Below are positions 32,361-43,000 of a stretch of DNA of 64,000 nt, piece after piece (within the stretch, counting starts at the first letter, position 1; every line of letters starts with the position of its first letter). The stretch is taken from contig NC_023756.2 in assembly GCF_000499845.2 (NCBI RefSeq), positions 4,831,306 to 4,895,305 on the forward strand, written 5' to 3'. This stretch comes from Phaseolus vulgaris (Eukaryota > Streptophyta > Magnoliopsida > Fabales > Fabaceae). The notes beneath the pieces are model-generated. The model had not been told where the DNA came from and made no database searches. It worked only from the letters and a program-made list of their open reading frames with translations. Made by a program: the position numbers and the translations under genes.

Positions 32361-33245
32361 ATAATTCTGATTACGTTAAAGTAATGATTCTGATGCCGAA
32401 CGAGGCATAAATAATTCTGATTACGTTAATGATAATTCTGATGCCGAACGAGGCATAAATAATTCTGATTACGTTAAAGTAATGATAATTCTGATGCCGA
32501 ACGAGGCATAAATAATTATGATTACGTTAAAGTAATGATTCTGATGCCAAATGAGGCATAAATAATTCCGATTACGTTAATGATAATTCTGATGCCGAAC
32601 GAGGCATAAATAATTCTGATTACGTTAAAGTAATGATAATTCTGATGCCGAACGAGGCATAAATAATTCCGATTATGTTAAAGTAATGATAATTCTGATG
32701 CCAAACGAGGCATAAATAATTCCGATTACGTTAAAGTAGTAATAATTCTGATGCCGAACGAGGCATAAATAATTCTGATTACGTTAATGATAATTCTGAT
32801 GCCGAACGAGGCATAAATAATTCCGATTACGTTAAAGTAATGATAATTCTGATGCCGAAAGAGGCATAAATAATTCTGATTACGTTAAAGTAATGATAAT
32901 TCTGATGCCGAACGAGACATAAATAATTCCGATTACGTTAAAGTAATGATAATTCTGATGCCGAACGAGGCATAAATAATTCCGATTACGTTAAAGTAGT
33001 AATAATTCTGATGCCGAACGAGGCATAAATAATTCTGATTACGTTAATGATAATTCTGATGCCGAACGAGGCATAAATAATTCCGATTACGTTAAAGTAA
33101 TGATAATTCTGATGCCGAACGAGGCATAAATAATTCTGATTACGTTAAAGTAATGATAATTCTGATGCCGAACGAGACATAAATAATTCCGATTACGTTA
33201 AAGTAATGATAATTCTGATGCCGAACGAGGCATAAATAATTCCGA
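32330..33245. repeat. Tandem array of about 18 units (44/53 bp) with 260-bp higher-order period
   Basis: The unit contains ATGCCGAACGAGGCATAAAT, then AATTC(T/C)GATTACGTTAA, then AGTAATGATAATTCTG. Two lengths alternate depending on whether the segment 'agtaatgat' is present after GTTAA. The core ATGCC-GAACGA-GGCAT is a small inverted repeat in every unit. Marker variants (AACGAGACAT at 32911 and 33171; TTAAAGTAGTAATAA at 32731 and 32991) recur 260 bp apart, showing a five-unit higher-order duplication. The array joins the aORF on one side and RT on the other, replacing the rest of pol. Confidence 0.97.
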
Positions 33246-36117
33246 TTATGTCATGGAATACATGGTCCATTAGTCTTTGATAAGTGGCCCCGACATTTTT
33301 GAGTCCGAAGGGCATAACTTCATAGTAGAAATTATCGGAATCAGTCATGAAGGCTGTCTTCTTTCGGTCGGCCGGGTGCATTTGGATTTGATTATAACCT
33401 GAGTAGGCATCAAGGAAGCTGAGGATGTGATGTCCGGCCGCCCCATCAACAAGACGATCAATGGTAGGCAGAGGGTAAGAGTCTTTTGGGCATGCCTTAT
33501 TGAGGTCCGTGTAGTCAACGCACATTCGCCATTTTCCGTTCGCTTTCTTTACCATAACCACGTTGGCTAGCCATGTGGTGTAGCGGGCTTTCTGAATGAA
33601 TCCAGCTTGTAACAATTTATCGGCTTCGTCACGTGCGGCTTGGCGTCGTTCTTCGTCTAGATGTCTTTTCTTTTGGGCTATTGGCCTAGCTTCTTTATAC
33701 AGTGATAATCGGTGAGTGATTACCTGTGGGTCTACGCCAGGCATGTCAGCGGCCGTCCATGCGAACAGGTCGGCATTTTTAACAAGTGTCGTGCCAATGG
33801 CCATTTGGTCGTCCGACTTTAGTGAAGTGCCGATATGTGTAGCGTGGCGATCATCACGAAGGGGGAACGGATGCAAGTCTTCTCCTGCCTCCATACGGGG
33901 ATCGTCCATACGAGGGTCGAGATCAACAAGGGCTATCATTTGTCGACGGGACATGCGTCGTCCGGAATGTCGGGTCGGGGATCGTCCTCTTTTTTGCGGG
34001 AGTCGGTCGTCCGGATTGGTTGTGTAGAGCCATCGAGTTGGCTCATTTTTCAAACTTGCGACATAACATTTTCTAGCGGTTTTTTGATCGACATGGATTG
34101 TTGCAATGTCGTTATTTGCCGAAGGGAATTTCATGGCTAAGTGTGGGGTGGAAACAATGGCTTTTAACCTGTTGATGGACGGACGACCGAGCAAGATGTT
34201 GTAGGAAGTCTGGGCGTTAACCAGAAGATATCGTACGTTTATTGTTTTGTGGAGACCGTCTTCTTCACCAAAGGTTGTATATAAGTCTATATACCCCTTA
34301 GTGTCGACCCGTTCGCCTGAGAACCCTACGATTTGTTCGTTATAGGGTTGAATGTCTGCTTCTGGGATGTGCATTTTCTTGAAGATTTCCCAGTATAATA
34401 TGTCGACCGAGCTTCCTTGGTCTACCAAAGTTTTGGCAATTGCGAACTTGTCAATTTTCACGGTGATTACCATAGGGTCGTCCTGGGTTGGATCTATGGC
34501 TGTGAAGTCGTCGTCAGTGAAAGTAATCGGAGGTATGTGTGGACGCCTCCTCGTAGTGGCATGAGCGGACTGGATGTCTCGAAGATGTTTCTTTCGGGCG
34601 GAATTTGAGCACCCGCCACCGGCAAAGCCTCCGGCTATATAATTTGCTTCGTGGCTCGGTTCGCCCAGGGTAACGGGTCCAGCAATCATGTTGATGACTT
34701 CGCGAACTCGTTGGCGTGGGCGGGCATTTCGGTCGGGACTTGTGCTACGGGCGCGTGTACGCCGAACGGGGCTTTCACTGCGTTTCCGCGAAGCTTGGCT
34801 ATGGTCAGTTCGGCGTTTGTAATCGTTATGGTATGACCGGTCGACACCACGGGATGGACGGTCGGTACTCCGTGGTGGGGATCTTGAATTCCTTGTCCTC
34901 TTGACGAATTGTCGCAAATGGCCAGCCTGGATGAGCTCTTCGATTTTGTCCTTCAACGCCTGACATCCTTCGGTTGTGTGGCCGAAGTTTCGATGGTATT
35001 GACAATGCTTAGCGGTATCTGCATTCGGTGGCGTTTGATATCGCTTCAGTGTCGGGATTAAGTCCGTTTGTAGTGCTTCATCTAGGGCTCGTCCCTGCGG
35101 AACAGTTAAAGGAGTGTAACTGTTGAATCTGGGCATACGGCCTCCTCTATTCCGATCGGGCCTCTGAGTGGTTCGGACGGTCCGTTCGGCTTCAATTTCT
35201 CTTTCCTTACTCGGGATTTGATCTTTGAGGACTCCGGATCCGACGGCCTTGAACCGTTGGTGATAGTCGATGTGTTCTTCGATTTGCATGAATTTGGTTG
35301 CTCGAGTGCGGAGATCTTCCATGTCTTGAGGTGGTTTCTTGATGAGACTGTCGGCAAAACGACCCGGCCGGATGGCCGAGACCAAATGGTGTAATGCAAC
35401 GTCCTGTTTGAGTCCTCGGATATTCATACATGCTTTGTTGAACCTGTCTAGAAAGGTTCTAAGAGGTTCACCTTTCTCTTGTTGCACCGATAGGAGAGAC
35501 ATGGAAGACATATGATGTGGTCGGCTGGTGGCATGTTGGGTAGAAAATTTTGCGGCTAGGACGTCAAAGTCATCGATGGAGTTCGGAGGCAGCTCTGTAA
35601 ACCAAGTAAGAGGTTCTCCTTGTAGTGACGTTGGGAAAACTTTACACCACACATTGTTATCTGTGGTGTACAAGGTCATCTGTGTTTTATAAACATTTAA
35701 ATGCTCATCTGGGTCGGTCGAGCCGTCATAGAGTTTTATGGTGAGACCCCTCCATTTGTCAGGAAGTGGAGTAGCGATAATTTCGTCTATAAAAGGATGA
35801 GCCCTTTTACTTGACTTTCTTTCGATTGTTTCAGCTCTGGAAGCAGGATTGGTTTCGGCCGGCGTAGGTATGCGAGAGGCGGTTCGGTCGGCTGCATGGG
35901 ATTGTCCTTCTCGTTCAGGATTATCGACCTGTCGCTGGAGTCGCGCGTTCTGCTCTCTCAATAAGGCGATTTCTTCCTCTTGGCGGTGTCTATCCTCTTC
36001 GTGTTGACGACGATCGTCCATCCCCTTTTGCCGCAGTTCCTCCATCTGAGTTTGGAGGGTTTGAATCATGGTCATCTGTTCTGCCATGGCGTCGTTGTTG
36101 TTCCTTGTTACAACCAT
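33193..36117 (-). pseudogene. Gypsy gag-protease-RT polyprotein, truncated before the RT active site
   Basis: ATG at 36117 (MVVTRNNNDAMAEQ) opens 974 codons. A coiled-coil N-terminus (MEELRQKGMDDRRQHEEDRH) is followed by a retrotransposon gag domain (TIKLYDGSTDPDEHLNVYK, GEPLTWFTELPP), a CxxH..GH..EGC knuckle-like motif (CQYHRNFGHTTEGC) and an Arg/Ser-rich linker. The protease has LVDQGSSVDILYWEIF, with Gln in the DTG position, common in this lineage. RT blocks are WRMCVDYTDLNKACPKDSYP, FLDAYSGYNQIQMHP and YYEVMPFGLKNVGATYQRLM. The frame then enters the tandem array before the YVDD box. RNase H and integrase are absent. Gag and protease could still be made. Confidence 0.92.
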
Positions 36118-36148
36118 TATAGCTTTAAAAATTGAAACTTTGCCTCGG

Positions 36149-36166
36149 CCCCACGGTGGGCGCCAA
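36149..36166 (-). other. Inner primer-binding-site-like sequence
   Basis: TTGGCGCCCACCGTGGGG on the - strand directly follows the end (GGAACA) of the small inner LTR and precedes the gag leader. It repeats the outer PBS at 36421-36439. Confidence 0.75.
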
Positions 36167-36357
36167 TGTTCCGACCTCAAGTCGTTGGACAGCATCGCTA
36201 GGGTCAATCACCGCATTCGAGGTATTGTCCGCTTTGGAGGTCGGTGCTCCGTCACGGTTTTGTCCTTAAAAGGCGCCTCAAAGGGTGAAGGGAGTATATA
36301 AACTGCCCTTGGCCTCGATTCCTGAACGATGTGGGACTGTATTGGCATACGGGAACA
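36167..36357 (-). repeat. Second, 191-bp LTR-like unit inside the gypsy element
   Basis: On the - strand it begins TGTTCCCGTATGCC and ends GAGGTCGGAACA, so it has the TG...CA ends and short inverted termini (TGTTCC/GGAACA) of an LTR. It carries a TATA-like box (TTTATATACTCCC). It is preceded by a PPT-like tract (CTCGACTGGGGGGCT) and followed by a PBS. It differs from the 528-bp LTR in sequence. No second copy was seen in the window. Confidence 0.75.
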
Positions 36358-36420
36358 AGCCCCCCAGTCGAGGTCTAAGGGGAGTTTGTCCCCCTAGCTG
36401 AGGGGCGAAGGAGGTTCGAG

Positions 36421-36439
36421 CCCCACGGTGGGCGCCAAT
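36421..36439 (-). other. Outer primer binding site of the gypsy element
   Basis: TTGGCGCCCACCGTGGGG on the - strand follows the 5' LTR end (CAGGTACA) after one base. TGGCGCC would pair with a tRNA 3' CCA end; I do not assign the tRNA. Confidence 0.8.
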
Positions 36440-36967
36440 TGTACCTGTTGTGGAGAGATGAGACCCAGGCACGGTCGGTTGACGTAGTGTAATTGTTGAC
36501 GTGTCGATCTTCTTCTCCTTCGGTCGGTCGTTCCTTCTTGGTGTCTCCTTCGGTCGGGCGGGGGAGGGTACCTGCGAAGGCACTCCGACGCTCAAGTGAG
36601 TATGAGATTCTAAGTGTGGTTTAGTGAGTGAGTGAGAACGTACCTTTCTCTGGCTTGAGCACGGTATTTATAGGATTACCTAATGGGCTTTCTACCCCTT
36701 TGGGCTCAGGGTGGTTATGGATAGGTCTTTGCCAATTGTGCTCCAGAATACCCGGGGAATATATCTTTAAATGCGTATTCCTTATTCTTCGGAGGTGTAT
36801 CTTAACCACCTTATCTTGTTACATAAATATCAATATATCTTTAAATGCGTATTCCTTATTCTTCGGAGGTGTATCTTAACCACCTTATCTTGTTACATAA
36901 ATATCCTTACATTTATTATGCGTTCGGTCGGTCGACCGCGTGCGTTCGTCCGGTGCCTATCGGTACA
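36440..36967 (-). repeat. Gypsy 5' LTR, 528 bp
   Basis: Matches 31126-31653 except at 6 bases. The AATTG target duplication follows at 36968-36972. Confidence 0.95.
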
Positions 36968-36972
36968 AATTG

Positions 36973-39900
36973 CTTTGTAAAGAAGATGGACATTTACAGT
37001 TACCAAGTGCCAGAATAGGTTTATATGACTTTTGGTCAAATGAACAATAAATTAACTGAAATAACATGTTAAACACATTCAAAGTTTGTTGTCTAAATAA
37101 CTAAATCCTAATTTTATGATGTTGATTTGACTTTTTTTTGAAATTATTATAAAATAAAATAAATCATATGCACATGATAAATTTTACTACCTTCCACTAT
37201 ATATCTAAGAAAACAAACTATTATAAAAATGTCCAATTTACTCATACCTATTATCTAGACATGCGTTTATTTTTTAGTTTTTTTTTGGTTTCGTCTACTA
37301 AAATTATCAATGTATTCATGTCTATTGTTTGCTTATTTATACTTTAATTCCTAAATTTATCACAATACTCTTATATTTGCTTTAGACACATACCAAATAC
37401 TTGATTTTTCTGTATTTTCACTCTCACCTCCCTCTTCCCTTCGATTTATTTATGCATTGTAGATGAATGACGAGATGGACAACAAGGGTTTGTGCATGAA
37501 AATTTTATCCCTCCTTATGTGTTGAAAGCCTTTGTTTGTAAGGGTTTTCTCATTTCTATTTGGCAAAGTTTTATTATGTTTTCCAATTAAGAAGGTATGA
37601 AATCCTTTTGGGATTCTTTAACCCTTTTTTATATTTTTCATTCTTTTTAGTATCGTTGAGCAATTTCCAAAGTTCAGAGTAAATCTTGATCAAAGATATT
37701 ATTCCTTGACAACAACAAAAAAAACTTTTGAGTTCTACAACAAATTTTGTTTTCAAAGAAGTTTTCCAAAATCTATACATTGTAAACACCACATGAGGAC
37801 TTTCAATTTATTATGATTTTTATGTATAGATTGGCATCCCAAAACACTCAAATCTAGTCTTGTATTCAAATTATGATCAAGCATGTCATTATATCATTAT
37901 TGTCTTCAAATCCAGACTCAACATGTTTCTATTTTATAACTTTTCATTGTTTTCGATGAATACAATCATTCAATCTTTATAGCATGTTCTAAATTTAATT
38001 ATAGAATCCTCATACATAGTCCTTCAAAACCTTACTTGCTTTCTCTGTTTAAATACATGCTTCAAATATAGATTCATATTCAACATCCAATTTAGTTATT
38101 CTTCATTATACATATACTGACTTTATCTTCATATCTCATCTCACATTATTATTCTTGCTTTTATTAACGTTTCAATAGTATATTTACACTTTTCGTATGA
38201 AACTTATTAATATAAATTGTATTTAAGTTCAAAACAACTCAATCAAACATCATAGATCTCATTTTAACTTGAAAGAATTAACTATAATATATAATTCATA
38301 ACATTGTTCATACCAAGTGTTTATAGTAAAATTATCTACCATATTTGCAACTAGATGGATTATCAATTACTAGAAAAACATTTCAATTTAGAAATTGAAA
38401 TTCAACTTCACAACACTAGAAAATCATATTTACATCTATCCTAATTTCAACAAATCAAAGGACAACTTATATTTACACAGTTAAATGAAACAAAATTTCA
38501 TCCAACAATTAGACATCAAACTTTCGAATCTATAATCCCAAAACCTCTTCAACATATTATCTTCCACTATCTTAGTCATGCAAAACTAATCCTTACTTGT
38601 TTTAAAGTTAAAAAAATTGTATGAAGGTAGAATTCAAATTAAAAGGAGGTTGGTCAACTTCTAAAGAGTCATAGGATAGACATACAAATGGATGCTAACA
38701 TAGAGTGAACTTCACTGAAGTAAGCCCATAACCTTAAATTTTCTTAAAGATTGTGTATTTTTTTACTTATTTCTTTCTTTCATATTACGAAATATATGAT
38801 TTATTTAAGACTATTTCTTCTTACACTTTCACATATTCCTCTCCCACCTCCATAAACTTTTAATATTCTAAAAATGTCCTTCTATAATATTATGGATTAT
38901 GTAATCCAGAAGTCTAAATTAGCTTTTGGATTATGTAATCCAAAAGTCTTTTTTTAAAGAAACTACTCTCAAAATACTATTTTTTAAAAATATATTTCAA
39001 ATTATATAATCTATTTTCAAATCTGAGATTAAATTCTGAATTATATAATTCGAAATATAAGGTAATAAAATAAGGATAAAAAAAATATTTTCAATTTGGT
39101 ATGAAATGGCATAATAAACCGTCTGTATTTAATATTGCTACTAGTTTTACATCACGAACGTCAAGGTCTAATACAACGAATTGTACAACCCATAAATTTA
39201 TTTAATATGCTATTTATTCTGCATTGCAAAATCAAAATATAATTTTAAAACTATTACAATTACACTAAAAACATCTAACTGGTAGTTTTAAGTCAAATTG
39301 CAGGTTTGATGATAATAGTTGACTTTAGAACAAATATATGTTTTGATATTATAACAACTTCAACTTCAACTTGTATAAAACAAATTACAATGTTTCTTCT
39401 TCAAGTAAAATGCATATATTTCACAAAATATCCCAATTTCATCCCAATATTTTTTAGACAAACATAATTAACTATTAAAATATAATAATAGCTTCAAATT
39501 AATTTCCTAACCTAAAATAAAAATAAAAATAAATAAACCGATGCATACGTACCTCCTAGGACTAGTTCAATAAGAAAACTCAAAGATATCTTAAACACTT
39601 CAAAAATTCCAATTCCACTCATATTACAATGACCAGTGATAGGGTGCAAAAATAAAATAAAGAAAAAGCAGTGATGGAGTGAGGCAAACTAGCAGAAAAA
39701 AAAATTGATTGTACATTATCAATAGAATGTTGGAAGAGAATACACTAATCCAATTTAGTCTTCGAAAAGAATGGGAAAAAAAATTCTAGTACAAAAATTT
39801 CCATATTTTTGTTCCTAACGATTAATCACTTGAAAATCAATTAGCTCAATTGTCCGCTTAAAGTTGAAAACCTTTTAAGCAGAAAATCTGGTGCATGTGT

Positions 39901-40038
39901 AACTGGTTATGAGGCTTAAAAGCTAACTAGTTATGTCCAGCAGTAAAACTGATGCTCAATTGCCATTGTGATTTTTCTAGTAATGTCCAGCGAAGTAGAT
40001 TGGGACAAAATTCTTGGACAATTTCAAACTAGATCAGT
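36973..40038. other. Long AT-rich intergenic spacer
   Basis: About 3 kb with no gene recognised on either strand. About 38880-39060 contains repeated 'ggattatgtaatcc' palindromes (38892, 38929) and degenerate relatives, a small dispersed-repeat signature. The segment before 40038 is the 3' flank of the carrier gene. Confidence 0.5.
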
Positions 40039-43000
40039 TTACACATCTTCATCTTTTGCACACACGCGCTCTGAGTGAAGAAACATTGAAATGATTTCAA
40101 AATGAGTAAAATATTTACTTAAAGAATAGGTACTACGATACAGGAAGATTAAAAATGTGCCAGACTCTTTTAACAGACAAAATCATGAAAGAAGCCAAAT
40201 AACAAGTCTTCGGTATGAAAAAATATCTTCAAAATGGGCATAAAATATGCAATGAGTGAGGAAAATATGCAATGAATTGATTTGCACAATTCTTCACTGA
40301 GTGAGTGGTGTCCATAAATTTAAATAAAGATTCAAGGTTTGACTAAACAATAAAACTTATCACAAGGAAAATATTCCACAAGGATTTAGGATTCTTAAAA
40401 CTGGGACTTAAGAATATGATCATCCCTTGTGAAAATTATCATGATATCTTTCTAGTTATAGTTAATTTCAGTAAGCCCACTACTTGCAGCCCAGCATGCA
40501 CCATAGAAAGGTAGGAGATCAACTAAATGTAAAATTGAATCATTCTTATTCTGGATGCATATAACTTTAAATGTAAATGCATCATATACAATGCATTACT
40601 TAACATCATATGCAGTACCACAAAAAATTACCAACAGAACTAACTACACAGCCTGACCATAATTCAGAAATAAGATAGAAGCAAATAAAATCAATAAATT
40701 GCCAAAACAAGGATAATTAGAGTTAATCAAAATTAATGGGTTAATTTCAATATTTAACTACAGTCTACACCAAACCAGAATAAACAAACAGGATTGTAAA
40801 CACAGGAAGAAATCAGAGAGCAAGACTTACTCAGATATTCATAAGCCAGAATCATTGAAGTACCCCACGCTGACATGCTGAAAAACCTTGGACCTAGTCC
40901 TCTATATAAACCTTTCCAACCATCTTCAATAATCAAATCTTTAACAACTTGTTTTACAGAGATTCTCTTTTCAAGTCCAGTCACCTATAGTGCAAGCCAT
41001 TGAGTGAGGAAAATTTAGTAGGCAGTGACAGATTAAATAAATATGATTGAGATTCAATCACAATATTAATGATGTTCCCATCTTCCCCTTTGCGTTCTCA
41101 TCTTTTCTAAGAATAAGAACTTCTACAATCACCAAAACATACTGGAGCAATACGTCTATTACTATCTTTGCAAAGTGGGTATCACATCAATCTTTCTCAA
41201 ACTAAAACAGGTCAAAAGAAAACAACAACAATAACAATAATAAAGGACATAAAAGATTAATAACAGTAACAATATAAAGGACAACAGAAGCGTATATACG
41301 ACAGTTATGACCAATCATATGTGACATTTATTATATTATTGGCAACACTTTTTAAAATAAATTTAAATTATATAAATCCTAACAAACTGATATATAAAAA
41401 AAGAAAGTAAATATTCTGAAATAAGTAACAATCACCAAAAAGATTGTGGTTGTCAAAAATTCATACATTTCATAGTTTTTAAAAAATTTGCAAAATATTA
41501 TAACCCACTAAATAAGGAAACTTGTCATAAGTGATAAATAATCTAAAATATTCTAATATATAATTAACATATTTTTGGATATTTCCATATATTCTGAGAC
41601 AGATGACAGAATCAAGTTAAGTCAGAAGGAGTAAGTTTTAAACTTGGCTTATGGAAAAAAAAAAAACTTTGGAATTAAAGGGATTTTGGTTAATTAAGAA
41701 GAAGGCGAACTGTATAAAACACAATTTAGTAAGATACAACAATATTTTGGGATAAAAATCAAGTATCACATCATCATACAAGTTGAACGGTTTAACCATT
41801 TGGCTATCTTGGGTCCATCTAATGAAGCGCTGGGGTGATAGATGACAAGTGGCAAGCATATATGTAATTCACATGTATAAAAATTATTTGTTAACATGAA
41901 TGAACATTCTCTGATCACATTTGACGCAGAAACTACTCTATAGAGCTTCCACATCTCTTTACATTAGACATGAAAAATAATAAAATGTAGGTTAAAATTG
42001 TTTATTCAAACACACTAGAAATGAAGGATGGCACGGGACATTTTTAAGTTTCTTGTGAATTTACCAAACACATTACATTTAAAACCAAATCATTAGTAAA
42101 GATCTAATAACCAAATACAAGCATTAACATTCACACTGCAGTAATGACCAAAGGATGCAGAGAACTTGTGCATTAGAAAGAAATGTGTTCAACAAGGTTA
42201 TGGATACCTGTAACCGTGTCTTGATTGTATCCAACGGGGTTGTAATGCAGGATGCAGTAGCACCAGCAATGATCCCTCCGGTAGCCTGAACTAACATAAT
42301 CCTTGGTAGACTAGGAGCGCCTTCCTCACAGGAGTTATCCCCCAAGAATCTGCCAAAGCAGTCAGTGATAATGATCATTAAAAATCAGATACTTCACTAG
42401 TAATGAAGAAATAACAGTATTATGTGTTTTACTGAATTCATTACACTGTTAATGATAAAATTCACCAATCTAAAATAGCTTAAAAAAACTAAGCTTATGC
42501 TTTTGTTTGGATAGGTCCTCCAAGTCCAGTAGAAATCAACTATCCAAACTTATATAAATGGATGTTGAGCAAAGCATAATTCAATGCTTCTAGACTGACT
42601 CCTTTACATTTATCTGACCAGGATAACATCAAACTTAAAGGATCTTTAAAAGATTTTTTTCAGTTTTACCAAGTCCTTGTACTACAACAAATCTACACAT
42701 CTTTAACTTGAATGAGCTAATTTTAAAATCACTGTATTCATTGTAATGAACATCTAAATAGATGATACATCAGAACCTAACTGATTGATAGATTGCAAGG
42801 ATTTAGAGGCTCTTTCAATACACGATTATTTTTAATAGCGTAGTAACCTAGTGATGTTGGTTAAACATTAAAAAGGAAAAAAATGCCAGGGTTAAAATAT
42901 ACGATTTTCTATAGATTTTCAGTTTTTCTAACCATTTGATAAACAACATATTACAAAGGAAAAGGTAATATGACAATTACAGAGCTTTAAGACTCTAGAA

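Larger units (their letters stand above)
31126..36967 (-). mobile_element. Young composite Ty3/gypsy (Tat-like) retrotransposon, non-autonomous
   Basis: 5842 bp, bounded by identical-length 528-bp LTRs (TGTACC...GGTACA) and a perfect AATTG target duplication (31121-31125, 36968-36972). The order on the - strand is: 5' LTR, PBS, short spacer, PPT-like tract, a second small LTR, a second PBS, gag-protease-RT (cut before YVDD), a tandem array, then an ORF on the opposite strand, PPT and 3' LTR. RNase H and integrase are missing, so the element depends on helper proteins. The LTRs differ at 6 of 528 positions, so the insertion is recent. An antisense ORF next to the 3' LTR and tandem repeats in the 3' part are known traits of Tat-lineage elements; the RT sequence style fits gypsy. 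Lineage naming is inference. Confidence 0.93.

Noticed and set aside
32330..33245. Regularly spaced repeats that might be read as a CRISPR-like array
   Set aside because: The units are contiguous, with no unique spacers, lie inside a retrotransposon and show higher-order duplication; the genome is a plant's.
36118..36207. N-terminal extension of the gypsy gag frame
   Set aside because: The frame is open but begins without ATG and would translate the PBS and LTR end. ATG at 36117 starts the gag-like sequence.
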